Translations under genes and position numbers: made by a program | DNA from: Confluentibacter lentus | GTDB taxonomy: Bacteria > Bacteroidota > Bacteroidia > Flavobacteriales > Flavobacteriaceae | DNA length: 64,000 nt | Assembly (NCBI RefSeq): GCF_002806995.1 | Contig: NZ_NIHE01000001.1 | Location: 62,001-126,000 of the forward strand | Reading direction: 5' to 3' | Notes under the pieces: model-generated | Told to the model about the DNA's origin: nothing | Databases searched by the model: none | The model's input: only the letters and a program-made list of their open reading frames with translations | Shown here: in pieces, positions 42,774 to 52,446 of the stretch | Position numbering within the stretch: the stretch's first letter is position 1 | How the letters are laid out: the number at the start of each line of letters is the position of its first letter

Positions 42774-45044
42774 TTAAGATGCATTTTGAATTTTAATTAA
42801 GTTTAAAGCAGAACCTGCATTATACCAATCTATTTGAGCTTGGTTATAGGTATGGTTTACTTTAATGATGTCCTTGCTTCCGTCAGCATGAACAATTTCC
42901 AATGTTAATTGTTTATCCGGTGCAAATGCGTTTAAATCCAAAAAGTTGAAGGTATCATCTTCTTGAATTAAATCGTAATCAGATTCATTAGCAAAAGTCA
43001 ACCCTAACATCCCTTGTTTTTTAAGGTTTGTTTCGTGTATACGTGCAAACGATTTTACAATAACTGCCGCCACACCTAAAAATCGTGGTTGCATAGCAGC
43101 ATGCTCGCGCGAAGACCCTTCACCGTAGTTATGGTCGCCCACAACAATGGTTTTAATACCTTTCGCTTTGTATTCACGTTGTACATTTGGAACACCACCA
43201 TATTCACCAGTCAATTGGTTTTTGACAAAGTTTGTCTGTTGGTTAAAGGCATTTACTGCTCCAATTAAGGTATTGTTTGCAATATTATCTAAATGCCCTC
43301 TAAAACGTAACCAAGGTCCTGCCATAGAAATATGGTCGGTTGTACATTTTCCAAAGGCTTTAATTAGCAATTTAGCACCCGTAATGGTATTTCCAATAGG
43401 CTCAAAAGGTGCCAATAATTGTAGGCGTTCTGAATCTTCCGCAACTTTAACTTGCACGTGGCTTCCATCTGCTTCAGGAGCTAAATAACCATTGTCTTTT
43501 ACTTCAAAACCTTTTGGTGGCAATTCCCATCCTGTTGGTTCATCAAACATCACTTCTTCTCCGTTTTCATTGATAAGTTTATCCGTCATCGGATTGAAAT
43601 CCAAACGTCCAGCAATCGCAATCGCAGCCGTAATTTCAGGTGACGCTACAAACGCATGTGTATTCGGATTTCCATCAGCACGTTTTGCAAAGTTTCTGTT
43701 GAAGGAATGGACAATACTATTTTTAGGCGCATTTTTTGGGTCGCTATAACGTGCCCATTGTCCAATGCAAGGTCCACAAGCATTCGTGAATATCTTAGCA
43801 TCTAATTTTTCAAATACTTGAAGAATGCCATCTCTTTCTGCAGTATATCTTACTTGCTCCGAACCTGGATTAATCCCTAATTCCGATTTCATCTTCACAC
43901 CTTTATCCAAAGCTTGTTGCGCAATAGACGCTGCGCGGGATAAATCCTCGTAAGACGAATTGGTACAAGAACCAATCAATCCCCATTCTACAGCAATTGG
44001 CCAATCGTTAGCTTTGGCCTTTTCACCTATTTCTTTACCAACAGTTGATGATAAGTCAGGCGTAAATGGGCCGTTTAATAACGGTCCCAATTCCGATAAA
44101 TTGATGTCAATCACTTGATCAAAATACTGTTCCGGATTTGCATAAACCTCTGGGTCAGCCGTTAAATACGATTTTACTTTATTGGCAGCATCGGCAACAT
44201 CGGCTCTATCCGTAGAACGTAAATAACGCTCCATAGAGTCATCATAACCAAAAGTAGAAGTCGTGGCACCAATTTCAGCACCCATATTACAAATGGTTCC
44301 TTTACCAGTACAAGACATGGAAATCGCTCCTGGTCCAAAATATTCAACAATAGCGCCTGTCCCACCTTTTACGGTCAGGATTTCAGCCACTTTTAAAATC
44401 ACATCTTTTGGCGCAGTCCAACCAGATAATTTACCTGTTAACCTCACACCTATTAATTTTGGAAATTTTAATTCCCATGCCATGCCTGCCATCACATCCA
44501 CAGCATCAGCACCACCAACTCCAATAGCCACCATTCCTAAACCACCTGCATTAACAGTATGGGAATCGGTACCAATCATCATACCTCCTGGGAATGCATA
44601 ATTTTCTAACACCACTTGGTGAATAATACCAGCTCCTGGTTTCCAAAAACCGATACCATACTTATTTGAAACAGATTCCAAGAAATCAAAAACCTCACTA
44701 CTCACGCTGTTGGCGTGTTTTAAATCTACCGCAGCACCTTCCTTCGCTTGAATTAAGTGATCACAATGTACCGTTGTTGGTACAGCCGCTTTACTTTTAC
44801 CAGCTTGCATAAATTGTAACAATGCCATTTGAGCAGTGGCATCTTGACAAGCAATACGGTCTGGAGCGAAATCAACATAATCCTTTCCTCTTGTAAAAGC
44901 CTTTGTTGGGGTACCATCCCAAAGGTGATTGTATAATATTTTTTCGGAAAGCGTTAACGGTTTTCCAACTACTTCACGGGCTTTATCAACGCGCTCTGCC
45001 ATTCTGGTGTAAACACCCTTAATCATGTCTATGTCAAATGCCAT
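42774..45044 (-). CDS. acn: Aconitate hydratase (mitochondrial-type)
   Basis: This 756-residue TCA-cycle enzyme interconverts citrate and isocitrate through a [4Fe-4S] cluster. The cluster ligands are Cys360 in GSCTNSS and Cys423 and Cys426 in CGPCIG; the 63 and 3 residue spacings equal those of mitochondrial aconitase. [17 protein letters not shown] is the C-terminal swivel-domain signature. It is a single gene with its own promoter and terminator. It is not the AcnB type. Confidence 0.96.
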   Translation of the reverse strand: MAFDIDMIKGVYTRMAERVDKAREVVGKPLTLSEKILYNHLWDGTPTKAFTRGKDYVDFAPDRIACQDATAQMALLQFMQAGKSKAAVPTTVHCDHLIQAKEGAAVDLKHANSVSSEVFDFLESVSNKYGIGFWKPGAGIIHQVVLENYAFPGGMMIGTDSHTVNAGGLGMVAIGVGGADAVDVMAGMAWELKFPKLIGVRLTGKLSGWTAPKDVILKVAEILTVKGGTGAIVEYFGPGAISMSCTGKGTICNMGAEIGATTSTFGYDDSMERYLRSTDRADVADAANKVKSYLTADPEVYANPEQYFDQVIDINLSELGPLLNGPFTPDLSSTVGKEIGEKAKANDWPIAVEWGLIGSCTNSSYEDLSRAASIAQQALDKGVKMKSELGINPGSEQVRYTAERDGILQVFEKLDAKIFTNACGPCIGQWARYSDPKNAPKNSIVHSFNRNFAKRADGNPNTHAFVASPEITAAIAIAGRLDFNPMTDKLINENGEEVMFDEPTGWELPPKGFEVKDNGYLAPEADGSHVQVKVAEDSERLQLLAPFEPIGNTITGAKLLIKAFGKCTTDHISMAGPWLRFRGHLDNIANNTLIGAVNAFNQQTNFVKNQLTGEYGGVPNVQREYKAKGIKTIVVGDHNYGEGSSREHAAMQPRFLGVAAVIVKSFARIHETNLKKQGMLGLTFANESDYDLIQEDDTFNFLDLNAFAPDKQLTLEIVHADGSKDIIKVNHTYNQAQIDWYNAGSALNLIKIQNAS

Positions 45045-45086
45045 AATTCTATATAATTTATTTCGATTTTTTAGTATTGCAAATTA

Positions 45087-45094
45087 CAAAATTA
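45087..45094 (-). promoter_or_regulatory. Candidate -7 box for aconitase
   Basis: TAATTTTG on the - strand matches TAnnTTTG, 42 bases before the ATG. The nearest upstream TTG leaves 26 bases between the boxes, longer than the usual 17-23, so this is tentative. Confidence 0.35.
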
Positions 45095-45216
45095 ATGCAA
45101 AGTTTTAAAAATAAACCCATCAATACAAAAAGCCTTTATATTAATTTATTATAGTCACATAATAAATTAATATGATTGGATTTTTAACATTTTTTTTGAA
45201 TAAAAATGATGATAAT

Positions 45217-46170
45217 TTAAAATAAACTCTTTATAATTTGCTCCTCGGAAATACCTTCTGCCTCAGCTTTGTAGTTTTTAATGATTCTATGTCTTAGAAT
45301 ACTGTGTGCAACCGCTTGTACATTCTCCATATCCGGGGAAAACTTACCATGAATGGCTGCATGGGTTTTGGCTGCCAAAATAAGATTTTGAGAGGCTCTT
45401 GGCCCTGCACCCCAATCAATATATGTTTTTACTAAATCGGTGGCAGCATTAGTATTTGGTCTTGTTTTTCCAACCATGGTAACGGCATATTCAATGACAT
45501 TGTCTGGTACTGGAATACGTCGCATTAAATGCTGGAATTCGACTATTTCTTCTGCTGAAAACAAGGCATTTACTTTTAATTGTATATCGTTTGTAGTTGT
45601 TTTTACCACTTGAACTTCTTCTTCAAAAGACGGATAATCTAAATTAATAGCAAACATAAAACGGTCTAGTTGCGCTTCTGGCAATGGATACGTTCCTTCT
45701 TGCTCAATGGGATTTTGCGTTGCCAGCACAAAATAAGGTAGGTTTAATTTGTAATTATGCCCAGCCACGGTAACGGAGCGTTCTTGCATGGCTTCCAGTA
45801 AGGCTGCCTGGGTTTTTGGAGGTGTTCTATTAATCTCGTCTGCCAATATAATGTTGGCGAAAATAGGACCTTTAATAAATTTAAAATGCCTGTCTTCATC
45901 AAGTATTTCACTACCTAAAATATCACTGGGCATTAAATCTGGCGTAAACTGAATCCGTTTAAAATCTAACCCCAATGCTTGCGCGATCGTATTCACCATT
46001 AAGGTTTTAGCCAGACCAGGAACTCCTATAAGCAAGGAGTGACCACCAGAAAAAACAGAAATTAAAATTTGGTTCACTACGTCGTCTTGACCAATGATGA
46101 CTTTGGCTATCTCATTTTTAAGCTCTTTATACTTTTCTACAAATTGTTTAACGGCGGCGACGTCGGACAT
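45217..46170 (-). CDS. MoxR-family AAA+ ATPase
   Basis: This 317-residue AAA+ protein has Walker A GVPGLAKT (residues 46-53) and Walker B ILADEINR, then the sensor region TQNPIEQEGTYPLPEAQLDRF and a lid domain, all classical for MoxR. These ATPases act as chaperones for metalloenzyme or envelope complexes. It begins 4 bases after the PpiC-type gene, placing it last in a four-gene folding-factor operon. The usual partners (DUF58 or VWA proteins) are not next to it. Confidence 0.93.
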   Translation of the reverse strand: MSDVAAVKQFVEKYKELKNEIAKVIIGQDDVVNQILISVFSGGHSLLIGVPGLAKTLMVNTIAQALGLDFKRIQFTPDLMPSDILGSEILDEDRHFKFIKGPIFANIILADEINRTPPKTQAALLEAMQERSVTVAGHNYKLNLPYFVLATQNPIEQEGTYPLPEAQLDRFMFAINLDYPSFEEEVQVVKTTTNDIQLKVNALFSAEEIVEFQHLMRRIPVPDNVIEYAVTMVGKTRPNTNAATDLVKTYIDWGAGPRASQNLILAAKTHAAIHGKFSPDMENVQAVAHSILRHRIIKNYKAEAEGISEEQIIKSLF

Positions 46171-46174
46171 ATAT

Positions 46175-47635
46175 TTACTTTTTTAACCAATTACTAGAAA
46201 ATTCACAATCTTTATAGTCACCACCAATCTTAATGTAGGTGTCCATTATTTTTTCTTCTTGCCACTTTTCAATGGTATTTATTTGCTTTTCTTGAAGCGC
46301 CAATTCTTTAATTTTTAAATAATCTGTTGCATAATCCGCTTCATGATCATCAATTCTATCAGTAATCATTAAAATTTTAAACTTTACTTTACCTGTTCTT
46401 TCGGTTTCTGTTAATACAGGACTTACCTCACCATCTTTTAAATTTTGAATTTGGGTATATAATTCCGTGTCCATTTTGGTCAATTCAAATTTATAATCTT
46501 GGGTTTTCGGATTAATCATTTGTCCTCCATCAAGTCTGGTTTCTTTTCTATCGCTAGATTCTTTTGCAGCCTCAGCAAACGTAAGTTCACCCGCAACAAT
46601 TTTCTCCCTTATTTTATCAATGCGTAATTTAGCTTCTTTTAAAGCGTCGTCAGACACTTTGGGCATTAACAGAATATGGCTTACGTCATATTCTTGACCC
46701 CTTACTTTTTCAACTTTAATGACATGAAAACCGAAATCCGTTTCAAAAGGATCTGAAATCTCTCCTTCTTGCATAGAGAATGTAACATCCCTAAACTCCT
46801 TTGCCCAATTACCTGGTTTTTTTCTATTTAGCTTGTAAATATAACCAGCATCTTTCATTCCTGGATCTTGACCATAAAGCACTACTTTAGTACGGAAACT
46901 AGCCCCGTTTTCAACAACATCTTTTTTAAACTCGTTTAAACGGTCTATAATTTTTTGCTTGTCTTCTGTGGATATTTTAGGTTCTATAACTATTTCGGCA
47001 ACCTTTAATTCCGTGCCAAATCTCGGTCTCTGCTCTTTTGGGATTTTGTTGAAAAACTGTCTGACTTCCTCAGGTGTTATTTCTACTTCTTCCACAACTT
47101 TCTCCTGCATTTTATCAGAAAGCTTTCTGTTTTTTATTACTTCAAACATTTCATCCCTAAGGGTTTTTTCGTCCTCCTTTTTATAAACTGTCAAAAGGCG
47201 CTCCATAGAACCGTTTACCTGCTGCAAAAACTGTTCAAGAGTATAATCCACTTCAGATCGAACCTCTGCATCAGAAACTACAATACTGTCTTGAATGGCA
47301 TGATGTGCGTATAATTTCGATTCTAATATCCGTCCAAATAACTGGCAATCTGTTACACCATCTAAATTAGCTCCCGATGCTATTAATTGCTGTCTTTCTT
47401 TTGGGATATCCGATTCTAAAACAATAAAATCACCCACTACTGCTGCAACACCATCTATTTTACGAGGTTTGAAGGCTTGAGTAGAATCTACTTTTACTTC
47501 AGCAGGCGTTTCTACCTTTTGGTCTTCAATAATTTCTTGGGCAGTTATAACATTTATCAATAATAATGTTAAACTTAATGTGACAATATGTTTCAAATTA
47601 ATTGTAAATTTCAAATTGTTTATTTTTAATGGCAT
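46175..47635 (-). CDS. SurA-like periplasmic peptidyl-prolyl isomerase (two PpiC domains)
   Basis: This 486-residue exported chaperone has a signal peptide core at about 14-32 after a 13-residue polar leader. A SurA N-like domain (about 48-190) precedes two parvulin domains (about 200-310 and 315-420, the second starting YDVSHILLMPKV). It probably helps outer-membrane proteins fold, like SurA. The ATG at 47635 overlaps the upstream gene by 38 bases; a TTG start just before the signal core would avoid this. It is third in the folding-factor operon. Confidence 0.92.
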   Translation of the reverse strand: MPLKINNLKFTINLKHIVTLSLTLLLINVITAQEIIEDQKVETPAEVKVDSTQAFKPRKIDGVAAVVGDFIVLESDIPKERQQLIASGANLDGVTDCQLFGRILESKLYAHHAIQDSIVVSDAEVRSEVDYTLEQFLQQVNGSMERLLTVYKKEDEKTLRDEMFEVIKNRKLSDKMQEKVVEEVEITPEEVRQFFNKIPKEQRPRFGTELKVAEIVIEPKISTEDKQKIIDRLNEFKKDVVENGASFRTKVVLYGQDPGMKDAGYIYKLNRKKPGNWAKEFRDVTFSMQEGEISDPFETDFGFHVIKVEKVRGQEYDVSHILLMPKVSDDALKEAKLRIDKIREKIVAGELTFAEAAKESSDRKETRLDGGQMINPKTQDYKFELTKMDTELYTQIQNLKDGEVSPVLTETERTGKVKFKILMITDRIDDHEADYATDYLKIKELALQEKQINTIEKWQEEKIMDTYIKIGGDYKDCEFSSNWLKK

Positions 47636-48443
47636 CTTTGGTTATATCCTTTTCTAATTCTCTAATTATTTCAAGTTTCCTTTTATTGATAACGATTTGG
47701 TCTATAGTGGGTTTTACGTATTCTAATGGAGCCATATCGTTACGCAACAATACATCATTTATTTGCATCAAATATACTCCTAATGAATCTTTGAGCTCTA
47801 TAAAATTAGATTTTTTTAACAATTGCTCCCTGTTTTCAGGTGTGATTACTGGAATTTTATCAACTACCTGACTTGCTTTCACCCAAATGGAATCTTTTAA
47901 TGAATAGGATTTAAACTGAATGGATAATGAATCCAGTTCTTTTCTGTCTTTCAGGTTAAAACGTTTAAACTTTTGTTCAATATTTTTATAATTGATAATA
48001 TTCTCATCCACATGGATGTACCTAAATTTAAGAAGATCTTCATTTAATTTAAAAACCTCTTTATTCAAATTATAATACACCTCAGCTTCTGCTCTAGTTA
48101 CATTGGTATCGATACTCCTTTTTACCAAGGCCTCCATATAAGCTTTAGTATATAAATCGTTTTTATATTGTACTATCAGTTTATCAAAAGCTACCTGCTG
48201 TTCTTCACTTAAATTGCGCATGGCTCCATCCATAAATAGCTGCTGCGTTGCCCATTTATTAATGAAGTTTTGCACCAAAAGAATGCTGTCTTCTTTACTA
48301 GTGCCCTCTGAAACTAGATTTTTTATATCATCATAATATAGATACGCATCATTAACTCTTGCCACAGCAACCCTATCATCTACTTTTTTGAAAAAATTGC
48401 AGGATGTGACTAATACAAATATTATGATGATTTTAAAACGCAC
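47598..48443 (-). CDS. SurA-N-like lipoprotein without isomerase domain
   Basis: This 281-residue lipoprotein has lipobox VTSC (Cys15). The helical body with NDAYLYYDDIKNLV near the N-terminus and repeated charged helices resembles the chaperone arm of SurA/PrsA. No parvulin motif (SHIL, FGxHI) is present, so it probably binds clients without isomerase activity. It sits directly between two PpiC genes: 0 bases after the upstream stop and overlapping the downstream start. Function is inferred from context and weak similarity. Confidence 0.85.
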   Translation of the reverse strand: MRFKIIIIFVLVTSCNFFKKVDDRVAVARVNDAYLYYDDIKNLVSEGTSKEDSILLVQNFINKWATQQLFMDGAMRNLSEEQQVAFDKLIVQYKNDLYTKAYMEALVKRSIDTNVTRAEAEVYYNLNKEVFKLNEDLLKFRYIHVDENIINYKNIEQKFKRFNLKDRKELDSLSIQFKSYSLKDSIWVKASQVVDKIPVITPENREQLLKKSNFIELKDSLGVYLMQINDVLLRNDMAPLEYVKPTIDQIVINKRKLEIIRELEKDITKDAIKNKQFEIYN

Positions 48444-50399
48444 TTATTGGTTTTTAATTTGTGATTTCACTTTACTAAGCGATTCTTGATTGACTTCTAC
48501 TTTATATTTTGTTTTTAGTTCCTCAAGCCATTTGTTTTCTTTAACTACTTGATAATCTGAAAGAACTTCGCCTCTAGCCTCCTCAAATGTTTTTAATTTT
48601 TTTGGCATAATATCTTTAACCTGCACTATTACAAAAGCATCATGATGCTTGTATGTTTTAGAAATGCCTTTTTTAAATTCGAAATCTGTTGGAAGTGCCT
48701 GATGGCTGGCGTCCATAATATCAGATGTAAAAAACACCTGAACTTCTCCATTCGTGTTCACTAGTTTTTTTATATTTTCCAAATCCATGTTTGAATTCAA
48801 CAATTCTGCTACTTTTTTTATCACATTCTGTTTTGCTGATGAGGCTACAACAGCATCTACTCTTTCCGGAAAAAAGTAATTGTCTTTATGGCTCTCATAA
48901 AACTTTTGAATCTCCAATGAATCGGATGTTGTAGTACTCCAGATAACATTCTCCATCAAATCAAACAATAGCAACCCATCCCTATATTCGCTAACAATAT
49001 TCGCAAAGTCTTCATTTTCATTTTCCAAATTAGCTTCTTGGTATTCTACCAAAGAAGTATTTAAAAATGAATCATAGGCTTTTGTAACTATATCTGTATA
49101 GGTTTCTTTTATGGAAGCATTGCTCTGGTTTTTAACCAAATAATTACCGAAATCTTTATAGGTAAATGGTTTGTTTTTAATTTTAAATACTATTTTATCA
49201 CCTTCAAAATCAAGTGGCAATTGCCAAGAACGCTTAAAATAGTTTTCGTTTAAAAGTGACGCAAAATAAGCTAATGCAGGCTGATGGTTGTCGACAAGGT
49301 ACTTGGCTTTTAGCTTATCATGCAAGGCTTTGTCAATAATTTTAGAACGATCATCACGTTTTACTTGCGCTTCTAATTGAGGTTTTAAATCCTGAAAAGA
49401 TTCTACTGGTTTTTTATCATAAAGCCTAACAATGTGCCAACCAAAATTACTTTTAAATGGTTTAGACACCTCTCCAATATCGTCCAATGTAAAAGCAACT
49501 TCTTCAAATTCCTGCGAACTTAACTGACCTGATGTGAAAGGCGATAGTAATCCTCCTTTAGAAGCAGAATTTGTATCATCGGAAAATTGTTTTGCCAATG
49601 CTTCAAAATCTTCTCCTTGATTCAATTTTTTATAAATGTCCTGGATTCTAATTTCTGAGTTGCCAGCAATAGAATCCCCTTTTTTGTCAACCACCATAAT
49701 ATGGGCAACCGTAAGCTCTCCTCTAGATTTCCGTTTGTTTTTCACATACACGATATGATAACCAAATTGTGTTCTAAACGGCTGCGATATCTCACCTATA
49801 TTAGTATTGTATGCCACAGTTTCAAACGGATAAACCATTTTAAATCCTGAAAAATAACCCAAGTCTTCACCAAAAATCGTTTGTCCGTTATGCACTTCCT
49901 TTCTAACGGTTTCAAAGCCTTCTTTTAGTGCCCTTTCACGAAACTTTAAAACGGCATTGTAGGCATCCAAAGTGTCTTGAGGATTTGCATTTTGGTCAAC
50001 TCTTATCAATATATGCGATGCTTCCACTTCATTTAAAACCCTATCATAGGCTTCTTCAACCAAGGCATCGGTTACTTTACTATCGGTAATAAAATTTTGT
50101 GCAAGTTGTTGTTTGTAAGTAGCTAATTCCCGGATGTACGATGGTTTTTTATCAAAGCCTAACGATTTGGCCTCTTTCAGTTTAAGTTTGTAATTAATGA
50201 ACATGTTCAAATATGCATCAACATCTTTTTGCGATTCATCTTGAACCAAATCCAAATTTTTATTATACACTCTAATAAACTCAGATATGTAAATAGTATC
50301 CTTATCAACCGTAAAGAGAACGTCTTTGCTTTTTGATTGCGCTTGACCTTCCAACAAAAACAATGTCAATAAAAAAACAGAAAAACACTTCAGCTTCAT
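48444..50399 (-). CDS. SurA/PpiD-like periplasmic peptidyl-prolyl isomerase
   Basis: This 651-residue exported protein has a signal peptide ending near GQAQ. An N-terminal chaperone region (about 25-120) precedes two parvulin domains: about 121-225, opening EASHILIRVD and closing FGYHIVYV, and about 230-335, opening VAHIMVVD and closing FGWHIVRL. A long C-terminal helical region follows (about 340-645). It is first in the operon with two related proteins and MoxR. Likely role is folding of outer-membrane proteins such as SusC-type barrels. Confidence 0.92.
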   Translation of the reverse strand: MKLKCFSVFLLTLFLLEGQAQSKSKDVLFTVDKDTIYISEFIRVYNKNLDLVQDESQKDVDAYLNMFINYKLKLKEAKSLGFDKKPSYIRELATYKQQLAQNFITDSKVTDALVEEAYDRVLNEVEASHILIRVDQNANPQDTLDAYNAVLKFRERALKEGFETVRKEVHNGQTIFGEDLGYFSGFKMVYPFETVAYNTNIGEISQPFRTQFGYHIVYVKNKRKSRGELTVAHIMVVDKKGDSIAGNSEIRIQDIYKKLNQGEDFEALAKQFSDDTNSASKGGLLSPFTSGQLSSQEFEEVAFTLDDIGEVSKPFKSNFGWHIVRLYDKKPVESFQDLKPQLEAQVKRDDRSKIIDKALHDKLKAKYLVDNHQPALAYFASLLNENYFKRSWQLPLDFEGDKIVFKIKNKPFTYKDFGNYLVKNQSNASIKETYTDIVTKAYDSFLNTSLVEYQEANLENENEDFANIVSEYRDGLLLFDLMENVIWSTTTSDSLEIQKFYESHKDNYFFPERVDAVVASSAKQNVIKKVAELLNSNMDLENIKKLVNTNGEVQVFFTSDIMDASHQALPTDFEFKKGISKTYKHHDAFVIVQVKDIMPKKLKTFEEARGEVLSDYQVVKENKWLEELKTKYKVEVNQESLSKVKSQIKNQ

Positions 50400-50521
50400 G
50401 TAATCTTTTTAATTTTAGAGTAGCAACAAAAATACTAATATTAACCTATAATGCAAGTTGCATTAACAAACGTTTGAAAAGCTTTTATAGTATTATAAAA
50501 TTTCCAATAAAAATGAACCCG

Positions 50522-50529
50522 TATATTTG
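50522..50529 (+). promoter_or_regulatory. Candidate -7 box for the 79-residue gene
   Basis: TATATTTG is an exact TAnnTTTG match 18 bases before the ATG at 50548. No TTG was found at a proper -33 distance. Confidence 0.4.
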
Positions 50530-50547
50530 TTCCTCAAACACAAAATA

Positions 50548-50787
50548 ATGCGCAAACTAAAACTTATTTGGGATTTTCATGGACCCGATGCCAATAAAAT
50601 TGCACAGCATCATGAAAAACATTTAAAAGAATATATAATCATTGAAAAATTAAATATCACTATTACCGGTGTAGAACCTTTAAGTAACATGCACACCATT
50701 GCTTTTTTGGTTGTGAATGAAGACCAAATGAAGCCTATTAGAGATGCTTTAAAACCACATAGAGGTCAAGTTTATACAAATGAATGA
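50548..50787 (+). CDS. Small conserved-looking protein of unknown function
   Basis: The ATG at 50548 gives a 79-residue soluble protein starting MRKLKLIWDFHGPDA. The His-rich start (HGPDANKIAQHHEKHLKEY) and compact alpha/beta pattern look like a real folded domain, and an exact -7 box precedes it. I do not recognise the family. No signal peptide or membrane segment is visible. It stands alone between the divergent PpiC operon and a DoxX-like gene. Confidence 0.75.
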   Translation: MRKLKLIWDFHGPDANKIAQHHEKHLKEYIIIEKLNITITGVEPLSNMHTIAFLVVNEDQMKPIRDALKPHRGQVYTNE

Positions 50788-50808
50788 AAAATAAATAACT
50801 TTTGAAGG

Positions 50809-50826
50809 ATATGACATTCGTCATAT
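50809..50826. promoter_or_regulatory. Palindromic operator-like site upstream of the DoxX-like gene
   Basis: ATATGAC-ATTC-GTCATAT is a perfect 7-bp dyad with a 4-base centre. A TTG at 50828-50830 and TATCTTCG (one mismatch to TAnnTTTG) at 50847-50854 suggest a promoter right next to it, so a repressor bound here would block transcription. Confidence 0.5.
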
Positions 50827-50881
50827 TTTGTTTTACGGAATCATAATATCTTCGAACGATTAACCAACTAATCATGATATT

Positions 50882-51256
50882 ATGAATTCTAATGTTTTTA
50901 AAGGGGCACGAATCATCTTAGGTTTATTTCTGATAACATATGCCTTAAATCAATTTTTACATTTTTTACCAACATCCTATGGGCAAATGCCTGAAGACTC
51001 CAAATATTTTATTGATGCCGTTGCCATGTATTTACCTTATTTATACATTTTTGAAATCTTTATTGGCTTGTTATTGGTTGTAAATAAATGGACGCCATTT
51101 ATAATTATTGTGTTATTTCCATTAAGCGTGTCGTTCTTGATTTTCAATATGACCAATAATGATATCAGTAAATTTTGGCCAGCCATTGTGGTTGCCTTTC
51201 TAAATATTATGCTACTCATTGATAATAGCAAAAAATACAAACCTCTTTTTTCATAA
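50882..51256 (+). CDS. DoxX-like small membrane protein
   Basis: This 124-residue protein has four hydrophobic helices (about 7-27, 47-66, 72-90 and 97-115). The N-terminal arrangement GARIILGLFLITYALNQF resembles DoxX/DoxD-family proteins, which are poorly defined and often linked to redox or stress responses. It is a single gene with an operator-like palindrome upstream and a terminator downstream. Confidence 0.82.
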   Translation: MNSNVFKGARIILGLFLITYALNQFLHFLPTSYGQMPEDSKYFIDAVAMYLPYLYIFEIFIGLLLVVNKWTPFIIIVLFPLSVSFLIFNMTNNDISKFWPAIVVAFLNIMLLIDNSKKYKPLFS

Positions 51257-51281
51257 GATTTGAGGATGTTAGTTTTAGTAG

Positions 51282-51317
51282 AAAAAGCGATGGAAAAAAA
51301 ATTCCATCGCTTTTTTG
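51282..51317. terminator. Bidirectional Rho-independent terminator
   Basis: AAAAAGCGATGGAA pairs with TTCCATCGCTTTTTT around an A-rich loop. Lying between two convergent genes (stops at 51256 and 51342), it can serve both strands. Confidence 0.9.
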
Positions 51318-51341
51318 TTTGCCAACTATTTAGTTATTGAC

Positions 51342-52409
51342 TTAATCCATATCAAACCTTACTCCAACAGAAATGTTATTTTGTTTAATGGCTTGGTCAT
51401 TAAAAATAGGCGATAAATCGTATTTAACATATAAAGCCGTATCATCAAAAGCAATATAACCACTAACACCGTACACTAAATTGGTGGTGTTGAATCCTCT
51501 TTTCTGCTTTTCCTTGGTGCGCTCGCCATCTATTTCATATTTTAATTTTTGGCGTGTGCCTATATTGAATCCTCCATAACCGCCCAAACCTATTTTGAAT
51601 TTATTGTCGGTTGAATATCTCACATAATCATCCTTTTCTATTTTTTTGGAAGGACCAAATTCCAAATGAATTGGAAAAACTAAGTTTGAAACAGATAATT
51701 TTGCTTTTTTCAATTCATAAGGAAAATTTTCAAGAATGGTTTGATTGCCTTGTTGCACAAAATACTGGTTATCGGTTGGCTTTAATCCGTTTATTTGAAG
51801 AGAAACACCATATTTTAACCTCATAAAATTAGTGTTATCAAAAACGCGTGTTTTCCAAGCCCAGCCCATTTCAAAGAACCTTGAACCACCAAATTTGTAA
51901 GGTGAATTATTTAAGCTTTCACCTTCAATAATGGCATTATTAAAACCATAGGCTAATACAAAATCGCTTGCGGTTCTTCTATCATATTTTCTGGGCTTAT
52001 TCTTAGTTTCATTACTACCTACAGTAATTAGGTTACCAAATTTTAAAATACTTCCCTCATATTTACTAAGGTTTATCTTTTTATAGTCCGTATTCCGTTT
52101 TAATAATTCGATTGTGTTATCCGCAATAGCAATTCTATTTTCTATATTCAAGGCCGCTTTTTTTGCAGCATCCATTTTTAGATTTTCAGCCTCGTCTTTG
52201 GTAATTTTGCCTTCATCCAGTTTTTTATTAATAGCTTCAACTTCCTTTTTTAAGTTTTCTTTTTCTTCTTCCTGAATAGTGATTTTTTCACTTTCCAACA
52301 ATTCAATGTCCTTTTGATTTTTAATTGTTGGAATGGTGTCTTGTGCATGGATTAATTGCATACTGAATATAAGCGCTAAAAGCACTAATTGTTTTGTAAT
52401 GGTTTGCAT
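51342..52409 (-). CDS. Outer-membrane beta-barrel protein with N-terminal coiled coil
   Basis: This 355-residue protein has a signal peptide ending at IHAQ (residue 23), then a strongly charged coiled-coil stretch (about 30-105). The remainder is rich in alternating hydrophobic strands (NFMRLKYGVSLQIN, KFKIGLGGYGGFNIG) and ends NISVGVRFDMD, with barrel-like strands throughout. It follows the sigma and anti-sigma-like genes on the same strand and is probably their co-transcribed member. Function is unknown; periplasmic or peptidoglycan contact through the coiled coil is a guess. Confidence 0.82.
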   Translation of the reverse strand: MQTITKQLVLLALIFSMQLIHAQDTIPTIKNQKDIELLESEKITIQEEEKENLKKEVEAINKKLDEGKITKDEAENLKMDAAKKAALNIENRIAIADNTIELLKRNTDYKKINLSKYEGSILKFGNLITVGSNETKNKPRKYDRRTASDFVLAYGFNNAIIEGESLNNSPYKFGGSRFFEMGWAWKTRVFDNTNFMRLKYGVSLQINGLKPTDNQYFVQQGNQTILENFPYELKKAKLSVSNLVFPIHLEFGPSKKIEKDDYVRYSTDNKFKIGLGGYGGFNIGTRQKLKYEIDGERTKEKQKRGFNTTNLVYGVSGYIAFDDTALYVKYDLSPIFNDQAIKQNNISVGVRFDMD

Positions 52410-52446
52410 AACTGTTCGTTTTTTGATTAATGATTGATGATGATTT

